From positions 988,501-1,052,500 of the forward strand of contig UGGS01000002.1 in the NCBI GenBank assembly GCA_900450595.1: 64,000 nucleotides of DNA, in the 5' to 3' direction. The stretch comes from [Flavobacterium] thermophilum. GTDB taxonomy: Bacteria; Bacillota; Bacilli; Bacillales; Anoxybacillaceae. Below, in pieces: positions 26,331 through 35,876 of the stretch. The notes beneath the pieces are model-generated. The model was not told the DNA's origin, did not search any database, and worked only from the letters and a program-made list of their open reading frames with translations. The position numbers and the translations under genes are program-made. The number at the start of each line of letters is the position of its first letter. Position 1 is the stretch's first letter.

Positions 26331-27761
26331 TCACCGTTTTCCAATTTCCTCTATTAACAGCTTATTGACAAGCGGCGGATTCGCTTGCCCTTTTGTTGCT
26401 TTCATCACTTGGCCGACAAGGAAACCGAGCGCGCGGTCTTTGCCGTTTTTATAGTCTTCCACCGACTGCGGGTTGGCGTCAAGCACTTCGAGCACAATTT
26501 TGCGCAACGCTCCTTCGTCGGAAATTTGCACGAGCCCTTTTTCTTTGACGATTTTCTCTGGGTCGCCGCCGTGTTCGACGAGTTCTTTGAACACTTTTTT
26601 CGCGATTTTCGACGAAATCGTGCCGTTTTGGATGAGTTTGATCATGCCTGCTAGGCTTTCCGGCGTCAAGGCGATGTCATGCAGCTCTTTTTGTTCGGCG
26701 TTTAAGTACCCGGACACTTCGACCATGAGCCAGTTCGACGCCAGTTTTGGATCAGCGCCGTTGGCGACCGTTGCTTCGAAGAAGTCGGCCATTTCTTTGG
26801 TCAATGTCAGCACTTTGGCGTCGTATTCCGGCAGGCCCCATTCTTCGACATACCGCTTCCGGCGGGCGTCCGGCAGCTCCGGAATCGAGGCGCGGACGCG
26901 CTCTTTCCATTCGTCGTCAATATAAAGCATGACCAAGTCCGGCTCCGGGAAGTAGCGATAGTCTTCCGAGCCTTCTTTGACGCGCATGAGGATGGTCGTT
27001 TTTGTCGCTTCGTCAAAGCGCCGCGTTTCTTGACGGATGACGCCGCCCGAGAGCAAAATTTTCTCCTGCCGCTTCGCTTCGTACTCGAGCCCCATGCGGA
27101 CGAAGTTGAACGAGTTTAAGTTTTTCAACTCCGTTTTCGTGCCGAATTGGTCCGATCCGATCGGCCGGAGCGAAATGTTGGCGTCGCAGCGGAGCGATCC
27201 TTCTTCCATTTTGCAGTCGGAGACGCCCGTGTATTGGATGATCGCCTTTAATTTTTCCAAGTAGGCGTACGCCTCTTCCGGCGAGCGGATGTCTGGCTCG
27301 GAGACGATCTCAATGAGCGGCGTCCCTTGGCGGTTAAAATCCACGAGCGAATAGCCGTCGCCTGTATGCGTCAATTTGCCCGCGTCCTCTTCCAAGTGAA
27401 TGCGGGTGATGCCGATTTTTTTCTTTTTCCCGTTCACTTCGATTTCGATCCAGCCGTTTTTGCCAAGCGGCTGGTCGTATTGCGAAATTTGGTACGCTTT
27501 CGGGTTGTCCGGATAAAAATAGTTTTTGCGGTCGAATTTCGTTTCGGTCGCGATTTCGCAGTTCAACGCCATCGCTGCTTTCATCGCAAACTCGACCGCC
27601 TGGCGGTTCAACACCGGCAGCACGCCTGGATACCCTAAGTCAATGACGTTCGTTTGCGTGTTTGGGGGCGCTCCGAACGCGTTCGGGCTGCTGGAGAAAA
27701 TTTTCGATTTCGTTTTCAGCTCGACGTGCACCTCAAGTCCGATGACCGTTTCAAAGTTCAT
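26331..27761 (-). CDS. gatB: Asp-tRNA(Asn)/Glu-tRNA(Gln) amidotransferase subunit B
   Basis: A 476-residue protein, the usual GatB length, starting [20 protein letters not shown]. The cradle domain has [20 protein letters not shown] and the tail has the YqeY-like helical domain (about residues 330-476, ending [15 protein letters not shown]). GatB binds the mischarged tRNA and activates its carboxyl group with ATP, using ammonia from GatA. ATG at 27761 is chosen over the GTG just before it. It is the last gene of gatCAB, 10 bases from gatA. Confidence 0.97.
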   Translation of the reverse strand: MNFETVIGLEVHVELKTKSKIFSSSPNAFGAPPNTQTNVIDLGYPGVLPVLNRQAVEFAMKAAMALNCEIATETKFDRKNYFYPDNPKAYQISQYDQPLGKNGWIEIEVNGKKKKIGITRIHLEEDAGKLTHTGDGYSLVDFNRQGTPLIEIVSEPDIRSPEEAYAYLEKLKAIIQYTGVSDCKMEEGSLRCDANISLRPIGSDQFGTKTELKNLNSFNFVRMGLEYEAKRQEKILLSGGVIRQETRRFDEATKTTILMRVKEGSEDYRYFPEPDLVMLYIDDEWKERVRASIPELPDARRKRYVEEWGLPEYDAKVLTLTKEMADFFEATVANGADPKLASNWLMVEVSGYLNAEQKELHDIALTPESLAGMIKLIQNGTISSKIAKKVFKELVEHGGDPEKIVKEKGLVQISDEGALRKIVLEVLDANPQSVEDYKNGKDRALGFLVGQVMKATKGQANPPLVNKLLIEEIGKR

Positions 27762-27774
27762 CACCTAACCCCCC

Positions 27775-29232
27775 TTACAACACCGGTTTTTGCTTATGGT
27801 AGTCGGTCGCCTGTTCAAAAGCGTGGGCGACGCGGTAGACCGTGCTTTCATCAAAGTGCTTGCCGATGATTTGCAAGCCGACCGGCAAGCCGTCGACAAA
27901 GCCGCACGGCACGGAAATGGCCGGCACGCCTGCCAGGTTGACCGGGATCGTTAAAATGTCGTTTGCGTACATCGTCAGCGGATCGCTCGTTTTCTCGCCG
28001 ATTTTAAACGCCGGCGTCGGCGTTGTCGGGCCGATGATGACGTCATACTGTTCAAAGACGTTCTCAAAATCTCGTTTGATCAACGTCCGCACTTTTTGCG
28101 CTTTTTTGTAATACGCATCGTAATAGCCCGAGCTTAACGCGAACGTCCCGAGCATAATGCGGCGCTTGACCTCCGCCCCGAATCCTTCGCTCCGTGTGAG
28201 TTTATACATATCGATCAAGTTTTTGGCGTTGTCCGTCCGATAGCCGTAGCGGACGCCGTCAAAGCGAGCGAGGTTCGCCGAAGCTTCCGATGAAGCGAGC
28301 AAGTAGTACGTCGCGAGCGCATATTTCGAATGCGGCAGCGACACTTCTTCCCATGTTGCGCCAAGCTTCTCAAGCACGGCAAGCGCCGCCAGCACCGACT
28401 GGCGCACGCTTTCATCGACGCCTTCGCCTAAATATTCGTTCGGCACGGCGATTTTCAATCCTTTGATGTCCCCGGTCAACGCCTCCACATAGTTCGGCAC
28501 CGGCACGCTTGCCGATGTCGAATCCATCGGGTCGACGCCTGCAATCGCCTGCAATAAGTAGGCGTTGTCTTCGACCGTGCGCGTAATCGGGCCGATTTGG
28601 TCAAGCGACGAGGCAAACGCGACGAGGCCAAAGCGCGAGACGCGGCCGTACGTCGGTTTCAACCCGACGACCCCGCAAAACGCCGCCGGCTGGCGGATCG
28701 AACCGCCCGTATCAGAACCTAAAGCAAACGGCACTTCCCCTGCCGCCACCGCCGCCGCCGAACCGCCGCTCGAGCCGCCCGGAACGCGCTCTAAGTCCCA
28801 CGGGTTGCGCGTCAGCTGAAAGCCGGAGTTTTCCGTCGACGAGCCCATGGCGAACTCATCCATGTTCAGCTTCCCGATCGTAATGGCGCCCGCAGCGTTC
28901 AGCCGCTCCATAACAGTCGCGTCATAGATGGGGTCAAAGTTGTACAAAATTTTGCTGGCGCATGTCGTGCGCAATCCTTTTGTGACGATGTTGTCTTTAA
29001 TGCCGATCGGCAAGCCGAACAGCGGGTTCGTTTCTTCGCCTTTGGCGAGCTGGTCATCCAACTCTTTCGCTTTCGCCCGCGCCTGTTCTTCATTTAATGT
29101 TAAAAACGCTTGCACTTTTTCTTCCACTTCGCCGATGCGTCGGTACGATTCGTCGACTAAATCGGAAATCGACACTTCTTTTTTCTGCAGCAACGTATGT
29201 AATTCTGATACGGAATGGTCAAAAAGCGACAT
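27775..29232 (-). CDS. gatA: Asp-tRNA(Asn)/Glu-tRNA(Gln) amidotransferase subunit A
   Basis: A 485-residue amidase-signature enzyme. The Gly/Ser-rich signature [20 protein letters not shown] (about residues 150-170) and downstream [16 protein letters not shown] give the Ser-cisSer-Lys catalytic set, with the Lys in GIKDNI. It frees ammonia from glutamine for GatB. GAGGGGGATTT precedes the start. Length and motifs are complete. Confidence 0.97.
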   Translation of the reverse strand: MSLFDHSVSELHTLLQKKEVSISDLVDESYRRIGEVEEKVQAFLTLNEEQARAKAKELDDQLAKGEETNPLFGLPIGIKDNIVTKGLRTTCASKILYNFDPIYDATVMERLNAAGAITIGKLNMDEFAMGSSTENSGFQLTRNPWDLERVPGGSSGGSAAAVAAGEVPFALGSDTGGSIRQPAAFCGVVGLKPTYGRVSRFGLVAFASSLDQIGPITRTVEDNAYLLQAIAGVDPMDSTSASVPVPNYVEALTGDIKGLKIAVPNEYLGEGVDESVRQSVLAALAVLEKLGATWEEVSLPHSKYALATYYLLASSEASANLARFDGVRYGYRTDNAKNLIDMYKLTRSEGFGAEVKRRIMLGTFALSSGYYDAYYKKAQKVRTLIKRDFENVFEQYDVIIGPTTPTPAFKIGEKTSDPLTMYANDILTIPVNLAGVPAISVPCGFVDGLPVGLQIIGKHFDESTVYRVAHAFEQATDYHKQKPVL

Positions 29233-29244
29233 AAATCCCCCTCC

Positions 29245-29535
29245 TTACTCTAAAATGGCCGGCACACGGAACTGGCCGTCTTGCTGATCCGGCGCGTTTT
29301 TCAACACTTCCTCGCGCGGCAGCCCCGGTTCTGGAATATCCTCGCGCATCACGTTTCTCATATCAAGCACGTGCGAAGTCGGCGGAACGTTCTCCGTATC
29401 CAATTCATTCAACTGCTCCGCAAACGTAATAATCGCATCGAGCTGTTTCGTAAACATCTCCGCCTCTTCATCGGTAATCGCCAACCGCGCTAGGTCGGCG
29501 ACGTGTTTGACTTGGTCAATGGAAATTCGCGACAT
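29245..29535 (-). CDS. gatC: Asp-tRNA(Asn)/Glu-tRNA(Gln) amidotransferase subunit C
   Basis: A 96-residue protein of usual GatC length beginning [20 protein letters not shown], with [20 protein letters not shown] near the end, both typical. It wraps the GatA-GatB interface. First gene of the operon, with GGAGGTGAAACT as ribosome binding site, 12 bases before gatA. In the core order it should lie next to camS; a 10-kb island separates them here. Confidence 0.96.
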   Translation of the reverse strand: MSRISIDQVKHVADLARLAITDEEAEMFTKQLDAIITFAEQLNELDTENVPPTSHVLDMRNVMREDIPEPGLPREEVLKNAPDQQDGQFRVPAILE

Positions 29536-29901
29536 AGTTTCACCTCCAACGAGTTCGACCTATCACAATACCATGATGATACCAAACTTTCATCGAATGA
29601 AGCAACAGTTGCCGCGTGTTCTGGGCGAGAATCAATCTACATATTCGCGATGCAAATGAATACAACGTTCCATAACACCTCCCAATAGCGAAGGCAGGCG
29701 TGAAACCGGGGGGATTTGATGTTTGATGTAGGAATATTTCGTTTTCCTGAACAGCGCACGATGGGATGGCACACGCATGAGTAAACGGTTGATGGGAGGA
29801 AAAGGACGCGCTCCTATTTTAGACACAGGAAGGAATCGCTCGTGACGCCTTTTTTTATTCAAAGAAATACGATAAAATGAAAGCACAAGGAGGGAAATTG
29901 C
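29536..29901. other. Intergenic stretch at the island boundary
   Basis: This 366-bp region between the divergent gatC and Uma2 genes has no convincing gene. A possible -10 box (GATAAAAT, about 29870) lies in front of the Uma2 gene. No repeat or attachment site was recognised. Confidence 0.45.
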
Positions 29902-30477
29902 ATGTCGCTGCCAAATCAAAATCATCCATGGACATATGCAGATTACGTAAACTTCCCTGAGGAAAAACGATATGAGGGAATTGACGGCGTCCTATTTATG
30001 ACTCCTTCACCTACACCAAGACATCAACGTATCGTGACAGCTTTGTCAGCACAGTTTTTCGACGTTCTACACCATTCCTCGTGTGAAGTATTTGTCGCAC
30101 CAATCGATGTATGTTTATTCGCAACAAAAGATACTCCTCTTCATGACATTAAAGATTGGTATATTCCCGATTTAATTGTTGTTTGTGACAAACAAAAAAT
30201 TGGTGATGAGCGAATTTATGGAGCGCCTGATCTTATCGTAGAAATTCTTTCTCCATCTACCGCCAAACACGACCGCATTACGAAATTTCACAACTACGAA
30301 CAAGCTGGTGTCAGAGAATACTGGATTGTCGATCCGGTTCATGAGACCGTCGAAAAATATGCGTTGCAAGATCAAAAGTTTCACCAAGTGCGAGTGCACT
30401 ATAAAGATGAAACGATTTGCCCTCATATTTTTCCAAACCTCTTCATCGCATTGCCAAAAGTATTCGCTTCCATGTGA
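29902..30477 (+). CDS. Uma2 family (DUF820) PD-(D/E)XK protein
   Basis: A 191-residue protein of the Uma2/DUF820 family, which has a restriction-endonuclease-like fold and is common in cyanobacteria and Firmicutes. Visible motifs are KDWYIPDLIVVCD (metal-binding Asp, about residues 86-98) and APDLIVEILSPSTAKHD (Glu), then FHNYEQAGVREYWIVDP. The likely activity is a nuclease, but the biological role of the family is unsettled. AAGGAGGG precedes the ATG. Its AT-richer composition compared with the gat genes fits acquired DNA. Confidence 0.88.
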   Translation: MSLPNQNHPWTYADYVNFPEEKRYEGIDGVLFMTPSPTPRHQRIVTALSAQFFDVLHHSSCEVFVAPIDVCLFATKDTPLHDIKDWYIPDLIVVCDKQKIGDERIYGAPDLIVEILSPSTAKHDRITKFHNYEQAGVREYWIVDPVHETVEKYALQDQKFHQVRVHYKDETICPHIFPNLFIALPKVFASM

Positions 30478-30481
30478 GAAC

Positions 30482-30511
30482 CCTCCTGACAAAAATCGGG
30501 AGGATTTTTTT
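30482..30511 (+). terminator. Intrinsic terminator after the Uma2 gene
   Basis: CCTCC/GGAGG stem extended by TGA/TCG pairing, then a run of seven T. It lies just before the end of the tnpB element. Confidence 0.82.
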
Positions 30512-30524
30512 GCACCAATATGGA

Positions 30525-30660
30525 GTGAACTACCCCCACTTAATTTTCTAGCGAAAATTTGAAGTGGGGGCTTCCAAAGAAGTTTGACTGCTTCAAGCAA
30601 TCCTTATTCTTTGAGGCGTGTCCACTTCGCCGCTAGAGCATAAGACACTCAGGTCTACAG
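30525..30660 (-). ncRNA. Probable omega RNA scaffold of the full tnpB element
   Basis: The 3' end of tnpB and the right end, including the stem CCCCCACTT/AAGTGGGGG (near 30533-30572), form the segment from which tnpB guide RNAs are made. The guide would be the flanking sequence beyond 30525, starting TCCATATTGGTGC. The outer limit is approximate and expression is not shown. Confidence 0.5.
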
Positions 30661-31840
30661 CTTTACTTTTCTTTAAGATGTTTAATGCGCCATTGACATC
30701 AGCATTAATTAGTTTGCCAGACTTTGTTCGATACAAGCCGCGCTTAATACGTTTGCCGCTGAACTTATATTCTTTTGGATTGTCGGCATTATATTCAGGA
30801 ATCTCATCGCCGTCAAAAAAGCTGGCTTGAGACGTATAGGATTCTTCCTGTTTCAAGAATTCAATGCCGTAAAATTCACAAAGATATTCTAGTTTTTCTT
30901 TTATGTTACCGAGAGGAATATTGACAAAGTTTTGATTTGTCTTTTTTCCTAGATTCATATTGCGTTGCCATGTTTCCGCATAGCCAATGACAAGTTTGCC
31001 AATTTGATTTTCAATACAGTAGTTAATGATGTAACGGCAAGTCTTGTTGATATAATCATTCACTTTATTATTGCGATTCATAGCAAGCAAAGCCTGTTTA
31101 CGAGTGGTGCCTTTGATTTTTTGCTTATCTTTTATGCTTTGAAGTCTGGCATTTTCTTTGTTAAACCATTGATTTATACTTTTTAATCTCCGCCCATCAA
31201 TGATAAATGATCTGCCGTCTGATGTGACACAAGTGGCAAGATTGTTTAATCCTAAATCAATTGCCAGTGCTTTTTGGTCGTTTAATTCTCTTTGATCTTC
31301 AGGCATTTCATATTTGTACTGAATCTCAAAGAACCTGGCATGATGCTTAGGAATGATTTCAATCTGCTTAATCTTTTTGTCCAGTAACACAGGCGGAATC
31401 GTTATCGTGATAGGCTTGTGAGTCTTTTTAAATAGGCGAGAATACGGTATCGTGAATTTGTTGCCGTCTATACGAATCTGGCCAATGATCAGTGAATGAA
31501 AGCCATCTTTTTTAAGATATTTTGGAATACTGATAGCCTTGTGGTCATATTTTCCTTGTTTGGCAAGACTGATCAAACCAAAGAAAGATTTAAAGGCTTC
31601 ATTGACCTTTTTTAAAATTTGCTGTGCCATGTTGCTGTTTAACAGCTTATAGTTTTCGTTAGTTTTGGCAAGATGATAATTTTTCTCATAATTAAGAAAT
31701 TCCTTGTGTTCAAAATAGTATTGTCTGACATTGTACAATCCGACGTTGTACATGTTCTTGGCAATATGGCACAGTTCTCGAAGAGTCAAGTATTCTTCTT
31801 TGGTCAAACCATTTAGCTGTTGTTTGATACAAAAATACAT
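30593..31840 (-). CDS. tnpB: TnpB RNA-guided nuclease without zinc-ribbon cysteines
   Basis: A 415-residue TnpB. The RuvC-like catalytic residues are all there: Asp in ALAIDLGLNNLA, Glu in KLVIGYAETWQ and Asp in INADVNGALNILKK. Between the last two, where most TnpBs have a CxxC...CxxC zinc ribbon, this one reads YTSQASFFDGDEIPEYNADN with no cysteine. TnpB uses a guide RNA from its own right end to cut sites next to a target-adjacent motif and so keeps its element in the genome. ATG at 31840 follows GGGAGGTG; the frame opens five codons earlier. Product looks complete. Confidence 0.93.
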   Translation of the reverse strand: MYFCIKQQLNGLTKEEYLTLRELCHIAKNMYNVGLYNVRQYYFEHKEFLNYEKNYHLAKTNENYKLLNSNMAQQILKKVNEAFKSFFGLISLAKQGKYDHKAISIPKYLKKDGFHSLIIGQIRIDGNKFTIPYSRLFKKTHKPITITIPPVLLDKKIKQIEIIPKHHARFFEIQYKYEMPEDQRELNDQKALAIDLGLNNLATCVTSDGRSFIIDGRRLKSINQWFNKENARLQSIKDKQKIKGTTRKQALLAMNRNNKVNDYINKTCRYIINYCIENQIGKLVIGYAETWQRNMNLGKKTNQNFVNIPLGNIKEKLEYLCEFYGIEFLKQEESYTSQASFFDGDEIPEYNADNPKEYKFSGKRIKRGLYRTKSGKLINADVNGALNILKKSKAVDLSVLCSSGEVDTPQRIRIA

Positions 31841-31866
31841 GTTTTCACCTCCCATCTAACTATATT

Positions 31867-33236
31867 ACTGTAGATGAGCATTTTTCATTACAATAATTTC
31901 CATGGTTAGAGAGACAAACAGGGTACCCCTTACGCGATACGGAGCTGTTTTTTGATCACATCAATGGGAATATCTTGCTTTGCAGCGTCATAAATGAACT
32001 CGACGACGCTGTGGTCTTTCCGCGACCGAAGAAGCTCCAGCCCGGTGGAGAGGTTTTGTCGGGATTCGGCGATGCTGTACACGCAGGAGAGCAGCACCAC
32101 CGCCCAATACCGTTTCACCGCCCGAATGTGGCGAACGCGGTATCCATCCAGCTTCAGTTGATCTTTCGCCTGCCGGAAAAAGCACTCGATCGTCCAGCGC
32201 TGGGCGTAGTAACGCAAGATGTCTTCGTCCCCGAGTTCCCGGTCGGTGCTCAAGATGCAATGAAGATGTTCCGGCGCCATCGGCTGATCCGCCTTCCAAG
32301 CCAGCAGCACCACCGCGTCATCGAGGCCATGGATGGCCCCCTCATAGCGATACACGCGATAACGCTCCTGCCCCACCGTGACGAGGCGGGTGTCTTTGGA
32401 CTCGATATAGCGGGCAAACTGCTTGGCTTGGATGGCGATGCCTTTCGGGTAGAGAATCCGGTTCGTCTTGAGCATCGCGATGACATGGAATCCCTGTTTC
32501 AGACAGGCTTCGATGAGCTTTTTGGACGGATACCACGAATCCATGAGCACATACACCGGCTGAGCCCGCTTCACCTTGAGCGAGGAAAGCATCTCGATCG
32601 CCAGGTCGATCTTGCTTTTTCCCGCTTTCTTGTCATACAGGCGGAACGCAAATGGGAACGCCTGCGTGAAGGTGTGCACCATCAGCCAAACGAGCGAATG
32701 CCCCCAGACCGATTGATGATCTTTATGCGAGTAGTGCCAGTCGCACCCTTGAATGGCGTGCACAGCCCGTGACGAAGGCTTTGTTTTTTGGCAAATCGTA
32801 TCATCAATCGAAACAAAAAGGGGTTGATTCTTCCGTTTGGCCAGTCGTTCGACCTGGGAAAGGATCCACTCTTGAAGCTTCCCAAGCAGCCTTTCCTCGT
32901 TCCAAGGGCTTTTCGTGAAAAAGTGACTGAGCGTCGTTCGATGATTCGGATGAAAGCTCCAGTAATGAATATCAGTCAATGTTCCCGAGAATCCCTTGGT
33001 GGTCAAGGCATCGACAATATGAATGAGATGCTTGATGACCGGTTTGGAAAGCTGCAGCGTCAACCCCAGCGTGAAGAAAAACTTGTGGATTCCTTGGTGA
33101 TGTGCTAATCTATTCATGAGACATGAACCTCCTTGTGGATAGTTGGTGGTACATCTATTCTAACCAAGGAATCGGGTTCATGTCTCCTTTTTTGTTTAGT
33201 TGTCAATTTATGTAAGTGAATTTGCTCATCTACAGT
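31867..33236 (-). mobile_element. IS4-type insertion sequence inside the tnpB element
   Basis: A 1370-bp element with perfect 14-bp terminal inverted repeats (ACTGTAGATGAGCA) and a 5-bp duplication ATATT (31862-31866 and 33237-33241). The deleted tnpB copy shows the uninterrupted site (CTAACTATATGATACTATAT). A deleted copy of the same IS is at 7186-7514. Confidence 0.9.
31930..33117 (-). CDS. IS4/IS701-type DDE transposase
   Basis: A 395-residue transposase. The likely catalytic acids are the Asp in FVSIDDTICQKT (about residue 106), the Asp in VYVLMDSWYPSKKL (about 193) and the Glu in YAQRWTIECFFRQAKDQLKL, which is the Y-x2-R-x3-E-x6-K pattern of the IS4 group. The 14-bp ends fit a DDE IS. 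IS4 or IS701 cannot be decided by eye. The start follows AGGAGGTTCATGTCTCATGAAT-like sequence with an ATG at 33117. The frame is intact. Confidence 0.87.
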   Translation of the reverse strand: MNRLAHHQGIHKFFFTLGLTLQLSKPVIKHLIHIVDALTTKGFSGTLTDIHYWSFHPNHRTTLSHFFTKSPWNEERLLGKLQEWILSQVERLAKRKNQPLFVSIDDTICQKTKPSSRAVHAIQGCDWHYSHKDHQSVWGHSLVWLMVHTFTQAFPFAFRLYDKKAGKSKIDLAIEMLSSLKVKRAQPVYVLMDSWYPSKKLIEACLKQGFHVIAMLKTNRILYPKGIAIQAKQFARYIESKDTRLVTVGQERYRVYRYEGAIHGLDDAVVLLAWKADQPMAPEHLHCILSTDRELGDEDILRYYAQRWTIECFFRQAKDQLKLDGYRVRHIRAVKRYWAVVLLSCVYSIAESRQNLSTGLELLRSRKDHSVVEFIYDAAKQDIPIDVIKKQLRIA

Positions 33237-33294
33237 ATATTATACTATATTTTACTGAATCTATCCTATTTTCAGCAAAATATAGTTAAGGCGA

Positions 33295-35002
33295 GAGTCA
33301 GTCAAGACTTTGTGGAGAACATTTTTTCGGTTCACTACGGGCGTTGTCAATCACTAGTTAGCGAACCATTTTCAGGAATTAATATCGTAAGCGCTTTCGG
33401 ACTCTCATCCCTCATCTTGAGGTGATGATATTGTATTCCATTTTTTTACACCCAACCACCATCCCGGAGCGCCGACAACGCTTGATGGATCGGCGTCCCG
33501 GATGACCGCTGCAGACACGGTAGATTCTGACGCACCACATCTGCCCATAACCGTCCGGCCTTCCGTTTGGCCTGTTCGATCCGCTTGGACTTTGTTGAGG
33601 CCGAGGCCGCCGTTCGGGTCTCTTCTTCCTCCACCAACTGCCCATTTCTCCACCAAATCCCGTCGATTCGGGCCGCCATCGCCCTCAGAAACGCCCGAAG
33701 CCCTTGGTCTTTCCAGCTGCGGCGGGATTTCACCCGATGCGCAAACCGGCTCATCACGCTCTCGGCGTGGCCCATCGGACGCATGCCGGTCGTCTCCACC
33801 CCTTGCTCCGACAGCCACTCCCGATAGTCCCGGATGCATCCCGGCATCGACTCGATCCGGCGAATCAAGGCGGCCAGCTGTTGTTCTTTGCCTTCGTCCT
33901 CCAACGTGCCGACCGCGCTGTTCAGCTCCACGAGAAGCCCCTCTTCGTCTTGTTTCGCCAGCTTCTTCCGCACCTCCCGCCAACGCGGATGGCCGGACAG
34001 ACACTGACGCAGCTCCCGCGCCACATGAAATCGATCCAGCTGAAAGCACGCCCGCTTCCCAAAATACTCCCGGCAGGCCGTGATCCACGACGCCGCGTCG
34101 CCGTTGATGATCAACAGGTCCCGGCACGGATCATAGGCATATTCGTTCATCAGCCACTCTTCAAACCGTTCCCACACGTCTCCCTCCCCTTCATGGAGGT
34201 AGTGGCGCCGGTTCACGAGCTCAAGCTGCGAACCGTTTCGTTTCCATCCCTCGTGAACCGCCAGGATTTTCTCTTCTTTCGCCCGTTTCCCTTTCCCCTG
34301 GCGGGAAATGAACAGCCCATCCGCCTCCACAAACAGCACTCGGCCGTGCCGTTGGGAAACAGGGTGGTGCAGCGAGACAGGGGCCTCCAGCACCAGTTGG
34401 CGAATCGCCTCGTGGCTTAGGACCGCATACCCCACGATCGACTCCAACGTACGGGCTGCTTTGCGGTAGGAAGAGCACTCTACGGCCAACTCGACCGCCG
34501 TTTCCTCGAGGCAAGGGCTGATCGACTGCGCTCCATCAAAGCCCAGTTCGGCATCCAGCAAGAAGGTATACGCCCCCGCCTGCCGATCATAGTAGTAGTT
34601 CCGTCGAAACGTCACTTCTCCAAACAGCGTTTGGATCGTGGTCGGCCGTTTGTCTTTCAGCTGATACCGGCGCTTGTCCCGCGCTTCCGCCAGTTGTTGA
34701 TCAATCTCCTCCAAAAGGGCCGCCAACAAGACAGCGAACACCTTTTGAAGAGTTCTGACTAATTGTTCCTCCAGCTCTTTTAATAAAGGCCATTCTGTGG
34801 TAAGATGTTTCATGGACTCTCTCCCTCCTGTTTTATGGATGTTGGTCATCACCATCATAGCAGGGAGAGAGTCCTTTTTGCATGACATTTGCTTTTTTCT
34901 ACCGCGCTTCGCTTGGTGGCCCCGACGAGCGTCGCGAACAAAAGTTCGCAACCCTCGTCGGGGATCATTTCGGAATGTCACCCACAAATATTTTACTCAC
35001 AC
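33295..35002 (-). mobile_element. ISLre2-type insertion sequence, copy 2
   Basis: A 1708-bp element nearly identical to the one at 19842-21550 but in the other orientation. It is flanked by the 9-bp duplication TTAAGGCGA (33286-33294 and 35003-35011), which is a single sequence in the left end of the deleted tnpB element (near 8352-8360). Confidence 0.93.
33446..34813 (-). CDS. ISLre2 family transposase (UPF0236), copy 2
   Basis: A 455-residue protein starting at the ATG at 34813 (MKHLTTEWPLLKELEEQ) with a GGAGGGAGAGAG site, and nearly identical to the transposase at 20032-21399. The whole frame is intact, so either copy could mobilise the other. The few substitutions are clustered around residues 300-312 (DEGKEQQLAALIRR). 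Recent spread inside this genome is implied by the near identity. Confidence 0.92.
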   Translation of the reverse strand: MKHLTTEWPLLKELEEQLVRTLQKVFAVLLAALLEEIDQQLAEARDKRRYQLKDKRPTTIQTLFGEVTFRRNYYYDRQAGAYTFLLDAELGFDGAQSISPCLEETAVELAVECSSYRKAARTLESIVGYAVLSHEAIRQLVLEAPVSLHHPVSQRHGRVLFVEADGLFISRQGKGKRAKEEKILAVHEGWKRNGSQLELVNRRHYLHEGEGDVWERFEEWLMNEYAYDPCRDLLIINGDAASWITACREYFGKRACFQLDRFHVARELRQCLSGHPRWREVRKKLAKQDEEGLLVELNSAVGTLEDEGKEQQLAALIRRIESMPGCIRDYREWLSEQGVETTGMRPMGHAESVMSRFAHRVKSRRSWKDQGLRAFLRAMAARIDGIWWRNGQLVEEEETRTAASASTKSKRIEQAKRKAGRLWADVVRQNLPCLQRSSGTPIHQALSALRDGGWV

Positions 35003-35136
35003 TTAAGGCGATTCATCTCCCACTTACTCCGCTTCGCTTCGTTGAAGTGGGAGTCTTCTCGCCTAATTAAGATAAATCCTTGACAAACAAGGAATGTGAA
35101 GGAGTTTGTCCGCCATGGATGTTCAAATTTTCTTGA

Positions 35137-35165
35137 TTGACAATCCCGAACATATGTACTATAAT
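35137..35165 (+). promoter_or_regulatory. Consensus sigma-A promoter
   Basis: TTGACA (35137-35142), a 17-base spacer and TATAAT (35160-35165) lie about 30 bases before the start of the coiled-coil gene. This is a perfect match to the housekeeping consensus. Confidence 0.9.
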
Positions 35166-35193
35166 GGCTGTAACGGACGAAAAAGGGGGAATC

Positions 35194-35847
35194 ATGACGA
35201 TGAGTGACGCTTTGCTCGCCCAAGTGCTCGACCGCCTAAGCGCCATGGATGGCACGCTGCAAAAGCTCGTAGAAGGCCAAGAGCGGCTCGAGCGAGAACA
35301 AATCGCCATTCGCCACGAACAAGAAGAAATTCGGAAAGAGCAACAAGAAATTCGGAGAGAACAGCAAGAAATCCGAAAAGAACAACAAGAGATCCGAAAA
35401 GAACAACAAGAGATCCGAAAAGAACAACAAGAGATCCGAAAAGAACAGCAAGAAATCCGAAAAGAGCAGCAGGAAATCCGAAAAGAACAGCAGGAAATCC
35501 GAAAAGAACAGCAGGAAATCCGCTTGGAACAACAGCGTCTGCGTCAAGAACAAGATTCGCTTCGCGCTGGGCAAACGGAATTAAACGGCATCGTGGCTGC
35601 TCTCCTCCACCGCCAAGACGAAACAGACGCCAAACTGGAAGCTCTCGCCGCTGACGTCCACCAGCTTCACCGGGAATTTTCCTCATTGAAACAAACGGTG
35701 GACCGCCTCGAACAAAAAATGGACTCCCGTTACGAACAATTGTCCGCCCAAATCGAAGACATCAAACTGGACTTGAATTTCATCGCCCACCGCACCGTCG
35801 ACAACGAACGAATCATTTACAAACTGAAAGAAATGTTGTTCCGCTGA
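35194..35847 (+). CDS. Coiled-coil protein with seven-residue repeats
   Basis: A 217-residue protein. After MTMSDALLAQVLDRLSAMDG it has about ten nearly identical EQQEIRK heptads (residues about 45-120), encoded by 21-bp repeats at about 35330-35530. Further coiled coil and a C-terminal LNFIAHRTVDNERIIYKLK follow. It has a consensus promoter. The design and tail resemble the protein at 19101-19538. No enzymatic motif or membrane segment is seen, so it is likely a long rod-like cytoplasmic or surface-associated protein; function is unknown. Repeat number could vary between strains. Confidence 0.82.
   Translation: MTMSDALLAQVLDRLSAMDGTLQKLVEGQERLEREQIAIRHEQEEIRKEQQEIRREQQEIRKEQQEIRKEQQEIRKEQQEIRKEQQEIRKEQQEIRKEQQEIRKEQQEIRLEQQRLRQEQDSLRAGQTELNGIVAALLHRQDETDAKLEALAADVHQLHREFSSLKQTVDRLEQKMDSRYEQLSAQIEDIKLDLNFIAHRTVDNERIIYKLKEMLFR
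35330..35530 (+). repeat. 21-bp tandem repeat coding for EQQEIRK heptads
   Basis: About ten copies of a 21-bp unit (core AACAGCAAGAAATCCGAAAAG and variants) run without a break in frame. Variants differ mostly at third codon positions. Confidence 0.85.
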
Positions 35848-35876
35848 TCGATTGATCTAAAGAGGAGGCCACCGCC

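Larger units (their letters stand above)
30525..35071 (-). mobile_element. IS605-type tnpB element carrying two nested insertions
   Basis: On the minus strand the element starts after TTTAT (35072-35076), a likely target-adjacent motif, with CTTAATTAGGCGAG and a CTCCCACTT/AAGTGGGAG hairpin, and ends with the right-end hairpin and TTCAC (30525). The left end is split by an IS4-type element (31867-33236) and an ISLre2-type element (33295-35002). Without them and their duplications it is 1455 bp. Only tnpB is encoded, so any movement needs a TnpA from elsewhere. Confidence 0.92.

Noticed and set aside
33404..34127. A 240-codon minus-strand frame overlapping the ISLre2 transposase gene
   Set aside because: It is the +1 shadow of the transposase frame (also seen in copy 1) with low-complexity Arg/Gly content.
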